Shown here in pieces: positions 27,289 to 35,091 of a DNA stretch of 64,000 nt (within the stretch, counting starts at the first letter, position 1; each line of letters begins with the position of its first letter). The notes under the pieces were generated by a model. The model searched no databases. It was not told the DNA's origin and saw nothing but the letters and a program-made list of their open reading frames with translations. Position numbers and translations under genes: made by a program. Source of the stretch: FEN-299 sp963717945 (GTDB lineage Bacteria; Acidobacteriota; Vicinamibacteria; Vicinamibacterales; Fen-181); the NCBI GenBank assembly GCA_963717945.1, contig CAVQXT010000007.1:744001-808000 (forward strand), given 5' to 3'.

Positions 27289-27377
27289 ACGGTGGGGGAG
27301 CCTCCTTCGAACCTCAAGTATGTCACCGCGGCCGCACTGGCGCTAGAATCGAGGGGATCAAGCTCGCGGAGGCACCC

Positions 27378-28004
27378 ATGAGCGTAGACCACATCCATTG
27401 GCTCGGCCACGCGTCGTTCCGGATCGACGATGGCGCGGTGAGGATCTACATCGATCCGTGGAAACTGGCGGGCGGGGCGCCGAAGGCGGACGTGATCCTC
27501 ATCACGCACTCGCACTTCGACCACTTCTCGGTCGAGGACATCGCGCGGATCGAGCAGCCGGCCACCGTGTTCGTGGTGCCCGCGGACGTGGCGCCGAAGC
27601 TCAAAGGCAAGCACGTCGTGCTGGCCGAGCCGGGCGGGTCGTACCAGGCCGGGCCGGTCACGGTCGCCGCCGTGCCGGCCTACAACCTGAACAAGGACTT
27701 CCACCCGAAGGCCAACCACTGGGTCGGCTACATCGTGACGCTCTCGAACGGCCAGCGCATCTACCATTCCGGCGACAGCGACGCCACGCCGGAAATGAAG
27801 AAGGTGCAGGCCGACGTCGCGCTGATGCCGTGCGGCGGGACCTACACGATGACCGCGGCCGAGATGGCGGCCGCGGCCAACGAGTTCAAGCCGGCCGCCC
27901 TCATCCCGATGCACTGGGGCGACATCGTGGGCTCGAAGGCCGACGCCGAGGCGGTGGCGAAGGCCTTCAAGGGCCAGACCGTGATCAAGCCGGTCGAACG
28001 CTGA
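27378..28004 (+). CDS. MBL-fold metal-dependent hydrolase (UlaG/UPF0173-like)
   Basis: Metallo-beta-lactamase fold hydrolase, 208 aa. The metal site is THSHFDHF (H-x-H-x-D-H); further ligands are likely the Asp of SGDSDAT and the His of PMHWGD. The N-terminal WLGHASFRI and the IDPW element mark the UlaG/UPF0173 group, whose members include L-ascorbate-6-phosphate lactonases and many proteins of unknown role. The start at 27378 follows GCGGAGGC; the frame stays open further upstream but without a better start. Cytoplasmic. It converges on the GcvT-like gene with ten bases between. Confidence 0.85.
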   Translation: MSVDHIHWLGHASFRIDDGAVRIYIDPWKLAGGAPKADVILITHSHFDHFSVEDIARIEQPATVFVVPADVAPKLKGKHVVLAEPGGSYQAGPVTVAAVPAYNLNKDFHPKANHWVGYIVTLSNGQRIYHSGDSDATPEMKKVQADVALMPCGGTYTMTAAEMAAAANEFKPAALIPMHWGDIVGSKADAEAVAKAFKGQTVIKPVER

Positions 28005-28014
28005 CCGCCGCGCC

Positions 28015-29280
28015 TCAGAGGAAGGTCTTCAGCGCCTTGCGCGCCGTGCGATCCGGGCGGACGTCGGTCTCGATGGTCACCCGGATCGACCGCTTCCCGT
28101 CGTTGAGCTCGACCACCGTGCCCGGCGGCAGGTTCGCCGCCACCTTGATGTACCCGCAGCTCAGCCCCTTGACCGAGAGGCCTTCCGGCTTGTTCGGCGT
28201 GGCCACGCTGTAGATCCGGCCGTCGTGGCGGCCGATGGCCATGTCGGTGGCGCACGTCAGCACCGTGCCGAGATCCTTCCCCTGCAGGTCGCGGACGACG
28301 GCGGCGTGCGCGTCGATCTTGCGCAGGTCGTGGCCGACGAAGGTGAGCGTGTGCGCGGCGTCGGCCGCCTTGTCGAGCGCGGCCGACCCGAGGAACGTCT
28401 TGGTAAAGCCGGTCTTTGCCTCGTCGAACGGCAGGGCGAACGGCCACGGATTGTGGATGAATGGCCAGCGGCCGATGTCCTGGTGCGAGAGCGGCAGCAC
28501 CGCGCCGGTGCGCAGCGAGTCCCGCGCCGCCAGGCCGCACGCCGTCAGTCCCAGGTCCCGGCCCGCTTCCATCAGCATCTCCCAGACCCTGACGTTGTGC
28601 CGGCCCTCGACGAAGATCTCGAACCCCACCTCGCCCGTGTAGCCCGAGCGCGAGAGCAGCATGGGGGTGCCGTCGAGAAGCTGCGCGCCGGCCGCGAACG
28701 GCGAGGCCGGGTCGAAGTGGCCCTTGAACGAGAAGTAGGGCAGCGACTCGAACACCGCCTCCGGCGACTTCAGCACCCGCTGCATGATCTTGATCGACGC
28801 CGGCCCCTGGATGTCGATCTTCCCGAACTGGTCGGTCAGCTCGACCAGGCGGACGTCGCGCGCCCCGCGGTTCGCGGCCAGGTGACCCGCGATGACGCCG
28901 CCCATGCCGGCGTTGACGACGGCCAGGTACTCCTCGTCGGCGATCTTGTAGACGATGCTGTCGTCGATGGCGTGCCCGTGCTGGTCGAGGAAGACGCCAT
29001 AGACGCACCGGCCGGGCACGATCGGGCCGTTGTCCTTGCCCACGCAGGCGAGCAGGTTCCGCGTGAAGCACCACTGGAGCAGGTCGAAGGCGCCCGGGCC
29101 CAGCACTCGCACCGCGGCCATGTGGCTCGTGTCGAACAGCCCGGCGCGGTTGACGACGGCGAGGTGTTCGTCCTTCGAGCTGGCGTACCAGACCGGCATC
29201 ATGTAATCGCCGAACTCGACGATGTTGGCGTCGTGGCGCGCGTGCCAGTCGTAGAGGGCGGTCTTCTTCCTGGAGCTCAT
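28015..29280 (-). CDS. GcvT-like folate-binding aminomethyltransferase
   Basis: Protein of the glycine-cleavage T family, 421 aa, longer than typical GcvT (about 365). Family marks: LYDWHARHDANIVEFGDYMMP at the N-terminus (start M29280), LFDTSHMAAV, VYGVFLDQHGHAIDD, RSGYTGEVGFEIFV and the C-terminal barrel (GRIYSVATPNKPEG). GcvT moves a methylene group to tetrahydrofolate. None of the H, L or P protein genes is close by, so it may be a stand-alone paralogue such as a demethylase. The first 40 codons of the longer open frame, before 29280, have no signal or conserved sequence. Confidence 0.8.
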   Translation of the reverse strand: MSSRKKTALYDWHARHDANIVEFGDYMMPVWYASSKDEHLAVVNRAGLFDTSHMAAVRVLGPGAFDLLQWCFTRNLLACVGKDNGPIVPGRCVYGVFLDQHGHAIDDSIVYKIADEEYLAVVNAGMGGVIAGHLAANRGARDVRLVELTDQFGKIDIQGPASIKIMQRVLKSPEAVFESLPYFSFKGHFDPASPFAAGAQLLDGTPMLLSRSGYTGEVGFEIFVEGRHNVRVWEMLMEAGRDLGLTACGLAARDSLRTGAVLPLSHQDIGRWPFIHNPWPFALPFDEAKTGFTKTFLGSAALDKAADAAHTLTFVGHDLRKIDAHAAVVRDLQGKDLGTVLTCATDMAIGRHDGRIYSVATPNKPEGLSVKGLSCGYIKVAANLPPGTVVELNDGKRSIRVTIETDVRPDRTARKALKTFL

Positions 29281-29489
29281 CGGGTGGTCCCTTTCGAAAT
29301 ATGAGTGCCTGCGGGCGGATCCGGGGCCGGCCGGTGTCGGCACCCCGCGGCCGATCCCACAGCCTATCACCAGAGGGGCGCGGATGCGAAGGCGCGGGCC
29401 CCACACAATGTCTCGGTGGCGCCGGCCTCCTGGCCGGCGAGCCGACCGGCAAGAGCCAAGGGTTGCAGGCGTCTACGCGGAATGATACA

Positions 29490-29509
29490 GTGTAGATGTA
29501 AGGCTACAC
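29490..29509. promoter_or_regulatory. Inverted repeat upstream of vapBC, probable VapB operator
   Basis: GTGTAG and CTACAC are separated by eight bases, starting 33 bp before the antitoxin ATG in an AT-richer stretch. Toxin-antitoxin operons are usually repressed by their antitoxin at such a site. Confidence 0.5.
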
Positions 29510-29522
29510 ATAAAGAGTTCCC

Positions 29523-29777
29523 ATGGCGCTCAACATCAGAAACGAGGAAGCCGAGCGGCTCGCGGCCGAGCTGGCGCGGTTGACCGGGGAGACCAAGACC
29601 GGTGCGGTGGCGAAGGCGTTGAGAGAGCGTCTGGCCCGCGTTCGCGCGGGACGAGTGCGCCGGCGCCTGGCCGACGAGCTCGACGAGATCGGCCGTCACT
29701 GCTCCCGCCTGCGCGTGCGCGACGACCGCCCCGCCGACGAGATCCTCGGCTACGACGACCAGGGAGTGCCCCGCTGA
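29523..29777 (+). CDS. vapB: VapB-type antitoxin
   Basis: Small antitoxin, 84 aa, of the Rv0623/VapB group. The N-terminus (ALNIRNEEAERLAAELARLTG) has the short strand and helices of the ribbon-helix-helix-like DNA-binding part, and KTGAVAKALRERLARVRAG continues the domain. The C-terminal part (ILGYDDQGVPR) is the stretch that usually occupies the toxin's active site; ILGYD is a familiar end for this group. Its stop overlaps the toxin's ATG by one base. Likely binds the inverted repeat just upstream as a complex with VapC. Confidence 0.9.
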   Translation: MALNIRNEEAERLAAELARLTGETKTGAVAKALRERLARVRAGRVRRRLADELDEIGRHCSRLRVRDDRPADEILGYDDQGVPR

Positions 29778-30166
29778 TGGTCCTGGACACGTCAGCGCTC
29801 CTTGCCGTCCTCCAGGACGAACCGGAGAGGCGCCAATTCAACGAGGCGATCGAGGCCGCGGATCAGGCGCTGCTCTCGACGGCGAGCTTCGTCGAAGCCT
29901 CGATCGTCATCGAGGCGCGCTACGGCGCCGAAGGCGTCCGCGACCTCGATCTCTTCATCGACTGCGCGGGGATTGAACTGGTGCCGGTCGACGCGGCGCA
30001 GGCACGAGTCGCCTGCAGGGCGTACAGCCGATTCGGCAAGGGGCGTCACCGTGCCGGGCTCAACTTCGGCGACCTGTTTGCCTATGCGCTGGCGTCGGCG
30101 CGACGCGAACCTCTCCTCTGCAAGGGCGACGAATTCCGCCACACCGACCTGGCTGTCCAGCCCTGA
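29777..30166 (+). CDS. vapC: VapC toxin, PIN-domain ribonuclease
   Basis: PIN-domain RNase, 129 aa, expected to cut tRNA or rRNA when freed from VapB. The Mg2+-binding acidic residues are visible: D4 in VLDTSALLA, E41 or nearby in ASFVEASIVIE, and the late Asp pair in GLNFGDLFAYALA and LLCKGDEF. Length and order match VapC of the Rv0624 type. Full length and in frame, so the pair looks active. The next stretch downstream is gene debris (30245-30352). Confidence 0.92.
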   Translation: MVLDTSALLAVLQDEPERRQFNEAIEAADQALLSTASFVEASIVIEARYGAEGVRDLDLFIDCAGIELVPVDAAQARVACRAYSRFGKGRHRAGLNFGDLFAYALASARREPLLCKGDEFRHTDLAVQP

Positions 30167-30244
30167 GCGAAGCGCCTTGGAATCCGAGTGCCCAGGCGGG
30201 TCACCGACTCGCTCGCGATGGCGAGCCCCAGGCCCCGGCCGTCC

Positions 30245-30352
30245 GGGCGCCTCGTCCACGAGTGGACGGCCAGCCAGGACTCGCCCGGGCCGTCGGTCTA
30301 CCTGCTCGAGAACGGCCACCTGCTGCGGTCGTGCATGACCAAGACGCCGCTC
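30245..30352 (+). pseudogene. Remnant of an arylsulfotransferase-like gene
   Basis: About 36 codons read GRLVHEWTASQDSPGPSVYL followed by LENGHLLRS. This resembles the N-terminal part of bacterial aryl-sulfate sulfotransferases, which have a G-x-V-H-x-W segment followed by YLLPNGNLL. Both sides lose the similarity at once, and the piece runs into the 3' end of the next gene on the other strand. It is probably a fragment left by a deletion next to vapBC. Recognition is by memory of the family pattern only. Confidence 0.45.
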
Positions 30353-31841
30353 ACTTCGGCGGCCGGCCGTGCTCGAGCTCCCAGCTCGAGACCTCGCGCA
30401 TCGTCTCCGACGGGTGGCGCGGGTTCTGTCCTTCGAAGTTCGTCCAGTTGAACCCCTTGCCCTCGTAGTAGTCGCCGGTCACCGTGTCCTTCGTGCCCCA
30501 GCTGTCGGTTGAGTAGACCTTGCCCCCCTCGAGGTCGGAGACCCAGTAGCTCTGGCCGCGCCGGTAGTCGTCCCACTTGGAGTCCATGTAGTCCTTGCGC
30601 TCCTGCCGCGCCTCCCAGGCTTTCTGGTTGTCCTCGCGGGCCTGGTTCAGACTGCGCATCTCGGCCGCCGTCTGTTCCTGCAGGCGGCGCAGGTTGGCAA
30701 GGCCGGCCTGGATGTAGCCGCGCGCGTACTGGTCGTTGATGCTGAACGACCCGGCCACTTCCTCGAGCGCGGGATAGTAGCGGTAGAAGTCCTTCCTCGG
30801 TCCCCAGATCCCGGCGATGATGCTCGACCACTGGCCGGTGATGCCGGGCAGAAGATTGACCAGCTTGAACGCGCCGACGCACTCGACACCGCCGTTCGAC
30901 GTCCACTCGGCCATCAGGTCGGCGGCGTCGCAGCGGTTGCCGGCCTGCGACGGGCACTGCGCCATCGTGGCGCGGTCGGGCGTGTTCGAGACGATCTGCG
31001 GGTTCCGGTGCCCGAATCCCGTCAGGATGAGCGGCAGCGTCCGATCGGGTGGCAGGAACCGGGTGCCGATGACCCCCTGCAGCACGCCCGCCCGCGGCAG
31101 CATCGGGTTGCCGGCAAAGGCGGTGAAGATGAAGCCCATGCCACCGCCAGGCGCGCCGGAGACGACGCGGCCTCTGGCGGCGAGGAAGCTCCAGTCCTCC
31201 GGCGTCTTCATCGAGAGGCTGCCGTCCTGCGCGCGGCGGGCCACCAGGGTGAACTTCACCGGCGGCTCGAGTCCGCCGCCCTTGTGGAGAACCTTCACGA
31301 AGGCGAGGCTCGACATCACGTTCAGGAGCAGCGCGCGCTCGGCAACGAGCCGCGGTTCCGGGGCGAGATACCCCTGGACGGAGTTGCCCGTCCGCGTCGA
31401 CTCGAAGAAGAAGCGGCCCGCAACAGGCGCGCTGCCGACACGCGCGTGCAACGTCGCCACGGCGTGGCTCCCGTCCTTCGACACGTACATGTCGCGGAGG
31501 ACCGCCCCGGGATGGGCCTGCGCGACCGTCTTCTTCCAGCCCGCGAGCGCGGCCACCGCGTCGGCGCGTCCCGTCGTGTTCCGCTCCCAGCGGAACTCGA
31601 CGCGCGAGGTGCGGGCGGGCGACTCGACGAGGACCTGGAAGGAGGCGGCCGCGGCGACCTCGCTGACGATCCAGTCGGCCGGCGTGTAGACGACGTACAT
31701 CTTGCTCGGGCCGACGTGCGGCTGCAGCTTCGGCGCGGCGGCGGGCTGCGCCGAGACGGCGGCCGCGCACGCGGCGATCGAACACGCAGCCAGGGTGACG
31801 ATGCGCTGGACCGTGCCGAGGGAAGGGTGAGTGGCGGTCAT
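30351..31841 (-). CDS. Secreted protein of unknown function
   Basis: Exported protein, 496 aa from the ATG at 31841 (the frame stays open 14 codons upstream, but MTATHPSLGTVQRIV leads better into the signal VTLAACSIAACAAAVSAQ). The first 200 residues look like an alpha/beta domain. A helical, charged stretch rich in Gln, Arg and Glu (RRLQEQTAAEMRSLNQARED, about 390-430) could be a coiled coil. The C-terminal 60 residues (SYWVSDLEGGKVYSTDSWGT) have a Trp/Tyr/Gly pattern of beta hairpins. Family not recognised. It is followed in the same direction by no close gene, and its stop overlaps the sulfotransferase remnant. Confidence 0.75.
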   Translation of the reverse strand: MTATHPSLGTVQRIVTLAACSIAACAAAVSAQPAAAPKLQPHVGPSKMYVVYTPADWIVSEVAAAASFQVLVESPARTSRVEFRWERNTTGRADAVAALAGWKKTVAQAHPGAVLRDMYVSKDGSHAVATLHARVGSAPVAGRFFFESTRTGNSVQGYLAPEPRLVAERALLLNVMSSLAFVKVLHKGGGLEPPVKFTLVARRAQDGSLSMKTPEDWSFLAARGRVVSGAPGGGMGFIFTAFAGNPMLPRAGVLQGVIGTRFLPPDRTLPLILTGFGHRNPQIVSNTPDRATMAQCPSQAGNRCDAADLMAEWTSNGGVECVGAFKLVNLLPGITGQWSSIIAGIWGPRKDFYRYYPALEEVAGSFSINDQYARGYIQAGLANLRRLQEQTAAEMRSLNQAREDNQKAWEARQERKDYMDSKWDDYRRGQSYWVSDLEGGKVYSTDSWGTKDTVTGDYYEGKGFNWTNFEGQNPRHPSETMREVSSWELEHGRPPK

Positions 31842-31968
31842 GATGTCCCCCTGCGCGAAAGGAAGGCGTGCGATCCGCGACATTGTCTACGGTTCGGGGG
31901 CATTTGGCCAGCGCCGTGGCCGGCAGCGCCCCGGCAGGCTCGGCCGGCCGTGGTCGTGAGCCGGCCGC

Positions 31969-32898
31969 CTACCGTCCGGCGCCCAGCGCGGCGTAGTCCA
32001 TCGTCGCGCTGGTGAAGAGATGGACGCCCTGCGCCCTGAACGCCAGCTCCGCGTAGGGATTGGCGACGCCGGGTTGCAGCATCTTCCACGCCGCCTGCTG
32101 GAGGATGCGGACGGTGTCGAGTGACTGCCGAAGGCCCGCCGCGCTCTCGGCGCTCGTGCACGTGAGGTCGGCCGTCAGCGTGGCCTTCTGGCCGGCCCTG
32201 ACCTCGTAGCTGATCGACACGACGTTGGACAGCGCCGGGGCCAGGCTGCTCTGGCCTTCTGCCGGCATCGGCATCACGACGTGCACCCACTCGGCGACCG
32301 CCGGCCCGGTGGCGATGCCCCAGATGGTCGCGTCGGCAGGCGCCCCGGCCGCCCGCGCCGCGACAACCGGGTCCTTCGCCAGCGAGTCGGTTTCCGGGGT
32401 CGCGTAGAGCATGAAGTCGACCATGTCGCGCGGTCCGAACACGCCGCGTGCCTCGTCGAGGATCGCGATGCACTGCGAATTCGACGAGCCGCCGAAGCAG
32501 TAGACCGGGACGCCATTGATGCGGAGCGGCTCGACGCCCGCGGCGGTGGCGTTTAAGACGATCTTCGGCAGGTCGAAGCGGCCCTGCGCCTCGCCGTAAA
32601 GCTGAAGCCCCTGCGGACCCGGGCCGGCGCCGAGCACCAGGCGGTCGACGTTCTCGTCGCGCACGCCGAGCGTCTCGAGCGACGCGGCGAGCTGCCGCAC
32701 GTCCCCGCCCATGAACCGCTCTCGGAGCGTGGCATACGCGGCCAGCGTCCGCATCCGCGCCAGCTCGCACACCTCGAAGTGCGACGTCAGGCGGGGGAAC
32801 CGGCCGAGCGCGTCGCGGACGAGGTCGTCGGCGGCGCCGGCGCCGCCACGCGGTGCGACGGCCATCGTCGTGATCACGGTCCACGCGAGGAGATTCAT
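31969..32898 (-). CDS. Secreted protein of unknown function
   Basis: Exported protein, 309 aa, with an N-terminal signal (LLAWTVITTMAVAPRGGAGA). No known motif seen. It contains a PVYCFGGSSNSQCIAIL segment with two cysteines that might form a disulfide, and a VHVVMPMPAEGQ segment. The gene lies 127 bp upstream of the secreted protein gene at 30351 on the same strand, so the two could be co-transcribed. Composition and codon use look like real coding sequence. Confidence 0.65.
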   Translation of the reverse strand: MNLLAWTVITTMAVAPRGGAGAADDLVRDALGRFPRLTSHFEVCELARMRTLAAYATLRERFMGGDVRQLAASLETLGVRDENVDRLVLGAGPGPQGLQLYGEAQGRFDLPKIVLNATAAGVEPLRINGVPVYCFGGSSNSQCIAILDEARGVFGPRDMVDFMLYATPETDSLAKDPVVAARAAGAPADATIWGIATGPAVAEWVHVVMPMPAEGQSSLAPALSNVVSISYEVRAGQKATLTADLTCTSAESAAGLRQSLDTVRILQQAAWKMLQPGVANPYAELAFRAQGVHLFTSATMDYAALGAGR

Positions 32899-33037
32899 CG
32901 CTTTTCTCCCGTCAGCTCGCTCCGCATTCTACGTCAGCCCCGGCCGCCAGGCGACCGGGATACTTCGGCGCGCCTGAATGCAGTATAGTCTCCGCCGCCG
33001 GCTTCCTCGCCCTCGATCCGATGCCCGGGATCGCGAG

Positions 33038-33050
33038 GGGGTCTGACCCC
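33038..33050. repeat. GGGGTCTGACCCC palindrome
   Basis: A 13-bp palindrome with one central base. The GGGGTCAGACCCC sequence recurs in many environmental genomes as the core of REP elements moved by RAYT transposases. Only one copy was noticed here and no transposase is in the window. Confidence 0.4.
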
Positions 33051-33130
33051 ATCTGTCACACGCTCCGGCGATACTCGACCCATGGCGGGTGGCACCGGGA
33101 GACACGCCGTTCCGCCGGGAGGATGCTGCC

Positions 33131-34186
33131 ATGACGATGAGGTCGAAGGCGAGTCGCGGGGTGCCGCCGCTGAGGCATGAGGAGTTCGAGCGGCTCCTGC
33201 TGCCCGGGGGCCGGGAGAAGCTGACGCTGGCGCAGCTCGAGAGGCGGTCCCTGGCGCGCGTGACGACGCTGGTGGCCGACACCGCCATCTGGCCGGCCGG
33301 CGGCTTCGGCGAATCGTGGCGGATCGGCGACTTCAACATCCTCATCATCGAGACCACCGCGGCGCCGGAGGCGGGGCTCTACGTGCAGTTCTGGTCCGAG
33401 CCGAACGGGCCGGTGGACTGGGAGGTGTCCTCGGGCCACCTCAATTCCGCGCTGCGGAGGTTCATCACCACACGGGCCCGGACACGCCTCGGCGAGATGG
33501 GGTTTGCGATCGGCGGCCAGGCGGGCAACTTCGGCAAGTCCGTGACGGTGGCCAACCAGGGCGACGCCGCCGCGGTCGCGCGCGAGACGCTGCGCATCTT
33601 CCACGACGCGCTCGGCTACCGCGGCGTGACGCCCCTGGTGGCGAAGGTGGTGCGGGCCGGCCGGTGCGGCCGCGCGGTCGTCTACAAGACGTTCACGCTG
33701 CACGACACCGCCACGCTCCTCCAGCAGCTCGGATACGACACCAAGGTCTTCAAGAAGGGGCGGCGGCCGGTCGTCGGCGGCCGCGTCCAGGACTTCCAGT
33801 TCGCGGTCGCGCTCGACGTCCCGGCGCAGCACGCGGGGGAGTTCCAGTGCCTCGACTTCATCACGTCGGTCGGCCGGATCACCGACGGGTCGCATGCGGC
33901 CTGGGGCGAGGCGCTGAACCGGCTGAACGGCCTCTCCCGCGTGGCTCGCGGCTGGATCGACGACTCGGGGAACATCTGTGTCGGGGCGAGCCTGAGCCTG
34001 ATGAACGGCGTGACCGAGGCCGAAATCAGGCATACCGTCGCCGGCTGGCACCGGGCCGCGGCGGAGATTCGCGGCGCGCCGGCGAAGCCGAGGGGCGGCA
34101 AGCGGAAGACGCCGAACGAGGCGGACGACGACCCGCTGCTCGGGGATGAGGGCGGCAAGCCACAGGCGCGGACGGTGGTGCACTGA
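33131..34186 (+). CDS. Cytoplasmic protein of unknown function, possible YbjN-like region
   Basis: Protein of 351 aa with no signal peptide. The start at 33131 follows GGGAGGA by seven bases. Two similar halves may exist: YVQFWSEPNGPVDWEVSSGH in the first part and a C-terminal GNICVGASLSLMNGVTEAEI stretch that recalls YbjN/type III chaperone-like folds (a strand pair followed by a helix beginning T-E-x-E-I). The tail is basic and acidic by turns (KPRGGKRKTPNEADDDPLL) and probably disordered. Function unknown. It converges on the MBL gene at 34287 with a hairpin-like TGAAGCCCGG stretch between. Confidence 0.65.
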   Translation: MTMRSKASRGVPPLRHEEFERLLLPGGREKLTLAQLERRSLARVTTLVADTAIWPAGGFGESWRIGDFNILIIETTAAPEAGLYVQFWSEPNGPVDWEVSSGHLNSALRRFITTRARTRLGEMGFAIGGQAGNFGKSVTVANQGDAAAVARETLRIFHDALGYRGVTPLVAKVVRAGRCGRAVVYKTFTLHDTATLLQQLGYDTKVFKKGRRPVVGGRVQDFQFAVALDVPAQHAGEFQCLDFITSVGRITDGSHAAWGEALNRLNGLSRVARGWIDDSGNICVGASLSLMNGVTEAEIRHTVAGWHRAAAEIRGAPAKPRGGKRKTPNEADDDPLLGDEGGKPQARTVVH

Positions 34187-34286
34187 GGAGAGGGGAGGAG
34201 GACGATTCGAGGTTCCAAGGAAGAAGTAGGAAGTGTGAAGTACGAAGTACGAAGCTCGAGGCCCTGGGCCTGAAGCCCGGAGCCGT

Positions 34287-35084
34287 CTAGGTGATCCTGA
34301 TGACCCTCGACGCCTCGTACCGCGGCGCCGTGTCGAGCTCGAACGGCACGCGCAGGCCCTGACGCTCGAAGGCGCGTTCCACTTCTCTCACGGCCAGCCG
34401 CTCGCGGTTGCGCTGCTCGCTCAGGTGCCCCAGCACCACCAGCTTCGGCGCCCCGTGCCCGTCGCCGAAGGCATCGCACAGCAGCCGGGCCGTCTTCACG
34501 TTGCTCAGGTGATACCGGCTGTTCGGATTGGGATGCTGGCGCAGCAGCTCGGGATCGTGATTCGCCTCGACGAAGACGAAGTCCGCGCCCGCGAGATGCG
34601 GCCGCACGGTCGAGACCTCGTGGAAATCGGTGCACACGACCAGCTTGCGGCGCCTCGCCCCGTGGCCGGACTGGATGGCGAATCCGAACGTCGCCACACC
34701 CGGCGTGTGGGGGAGCGGGATTGCGGTGATCTCGAAATCGCCGAAGACGAAGCTGTCGCCCGGGTAGGACTGGATTGAGGGGTCGCTCCCGTCGGCGACG
34801 CCGTGGCGCGCGCACAGTCGGGGAACCACGTGCCGATGACCGTAGATGGGGATCCCCGCTTCCTTCAGGACACGCGCGCCGTCGGAACTCAGGTGGTCGC
34901 CGTGCGAATGCGTGACGAGGACGCCGTGGACCGGGCCGTGGCTGTGCTGGTGGCCGCCGACAATCGCGCGGCAGTCGCGCAGCGTCTTGACGCCGCAGTC
35001 GATCAGGAGCGAGGTGTCGGCGGTCCAGACGGCGAGGCAGTTGCCGGCGCTGCTCGAGCGATACGAGCGGAAATAGAGGTCCAT
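34287..35084 (-). CDS. MBL-fold hydrolase, YycJ/VicX-like
   Basis: Metallo-beta-lactamase fold protein, 265 aa. N-terminal SSSAGNCLAV and TSLLIDCG lead into the metal site VTHSHGDHLS; other ligands are likely in IPLPHTPG, TDFHE and VEANHD plus the C-terminal GHLSEQRN. This layout matches the YycJ/VicX group of MBL proteins, thought to act on nucleic acid or small phosphodiesters. It starts seven bases after the radical SAM gene ends, so the two are very likely translated from one mRNA and may act in one pathway. Confidence 0.85.
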   Translation of the reverse strand: MDLYFRSYRSSSAGNCLAVWTADTSLLIDCGVKTLRDCRAIVGGHQHSHGPVHGVLVTHSHGDHLSSDGARVLKEAGIPIYGHRHVVPRLCARHGVADGSDPSIQSYPGDSFVFGDFEITAIPLPHTPGVATFGFAIQSGHGARRRKLVVCTDFHEVSTVRPHLAGADFVFVEANHDPELLRQHPNPNSRYHLSNVKTARLLCDAFGDGHGAPKLVVLGHLSEQRNRERLAVREVERAFERQGLRVPFELDTAPRYEASRVIRIT

Positions 35085-35091
35085 GCCGCCG

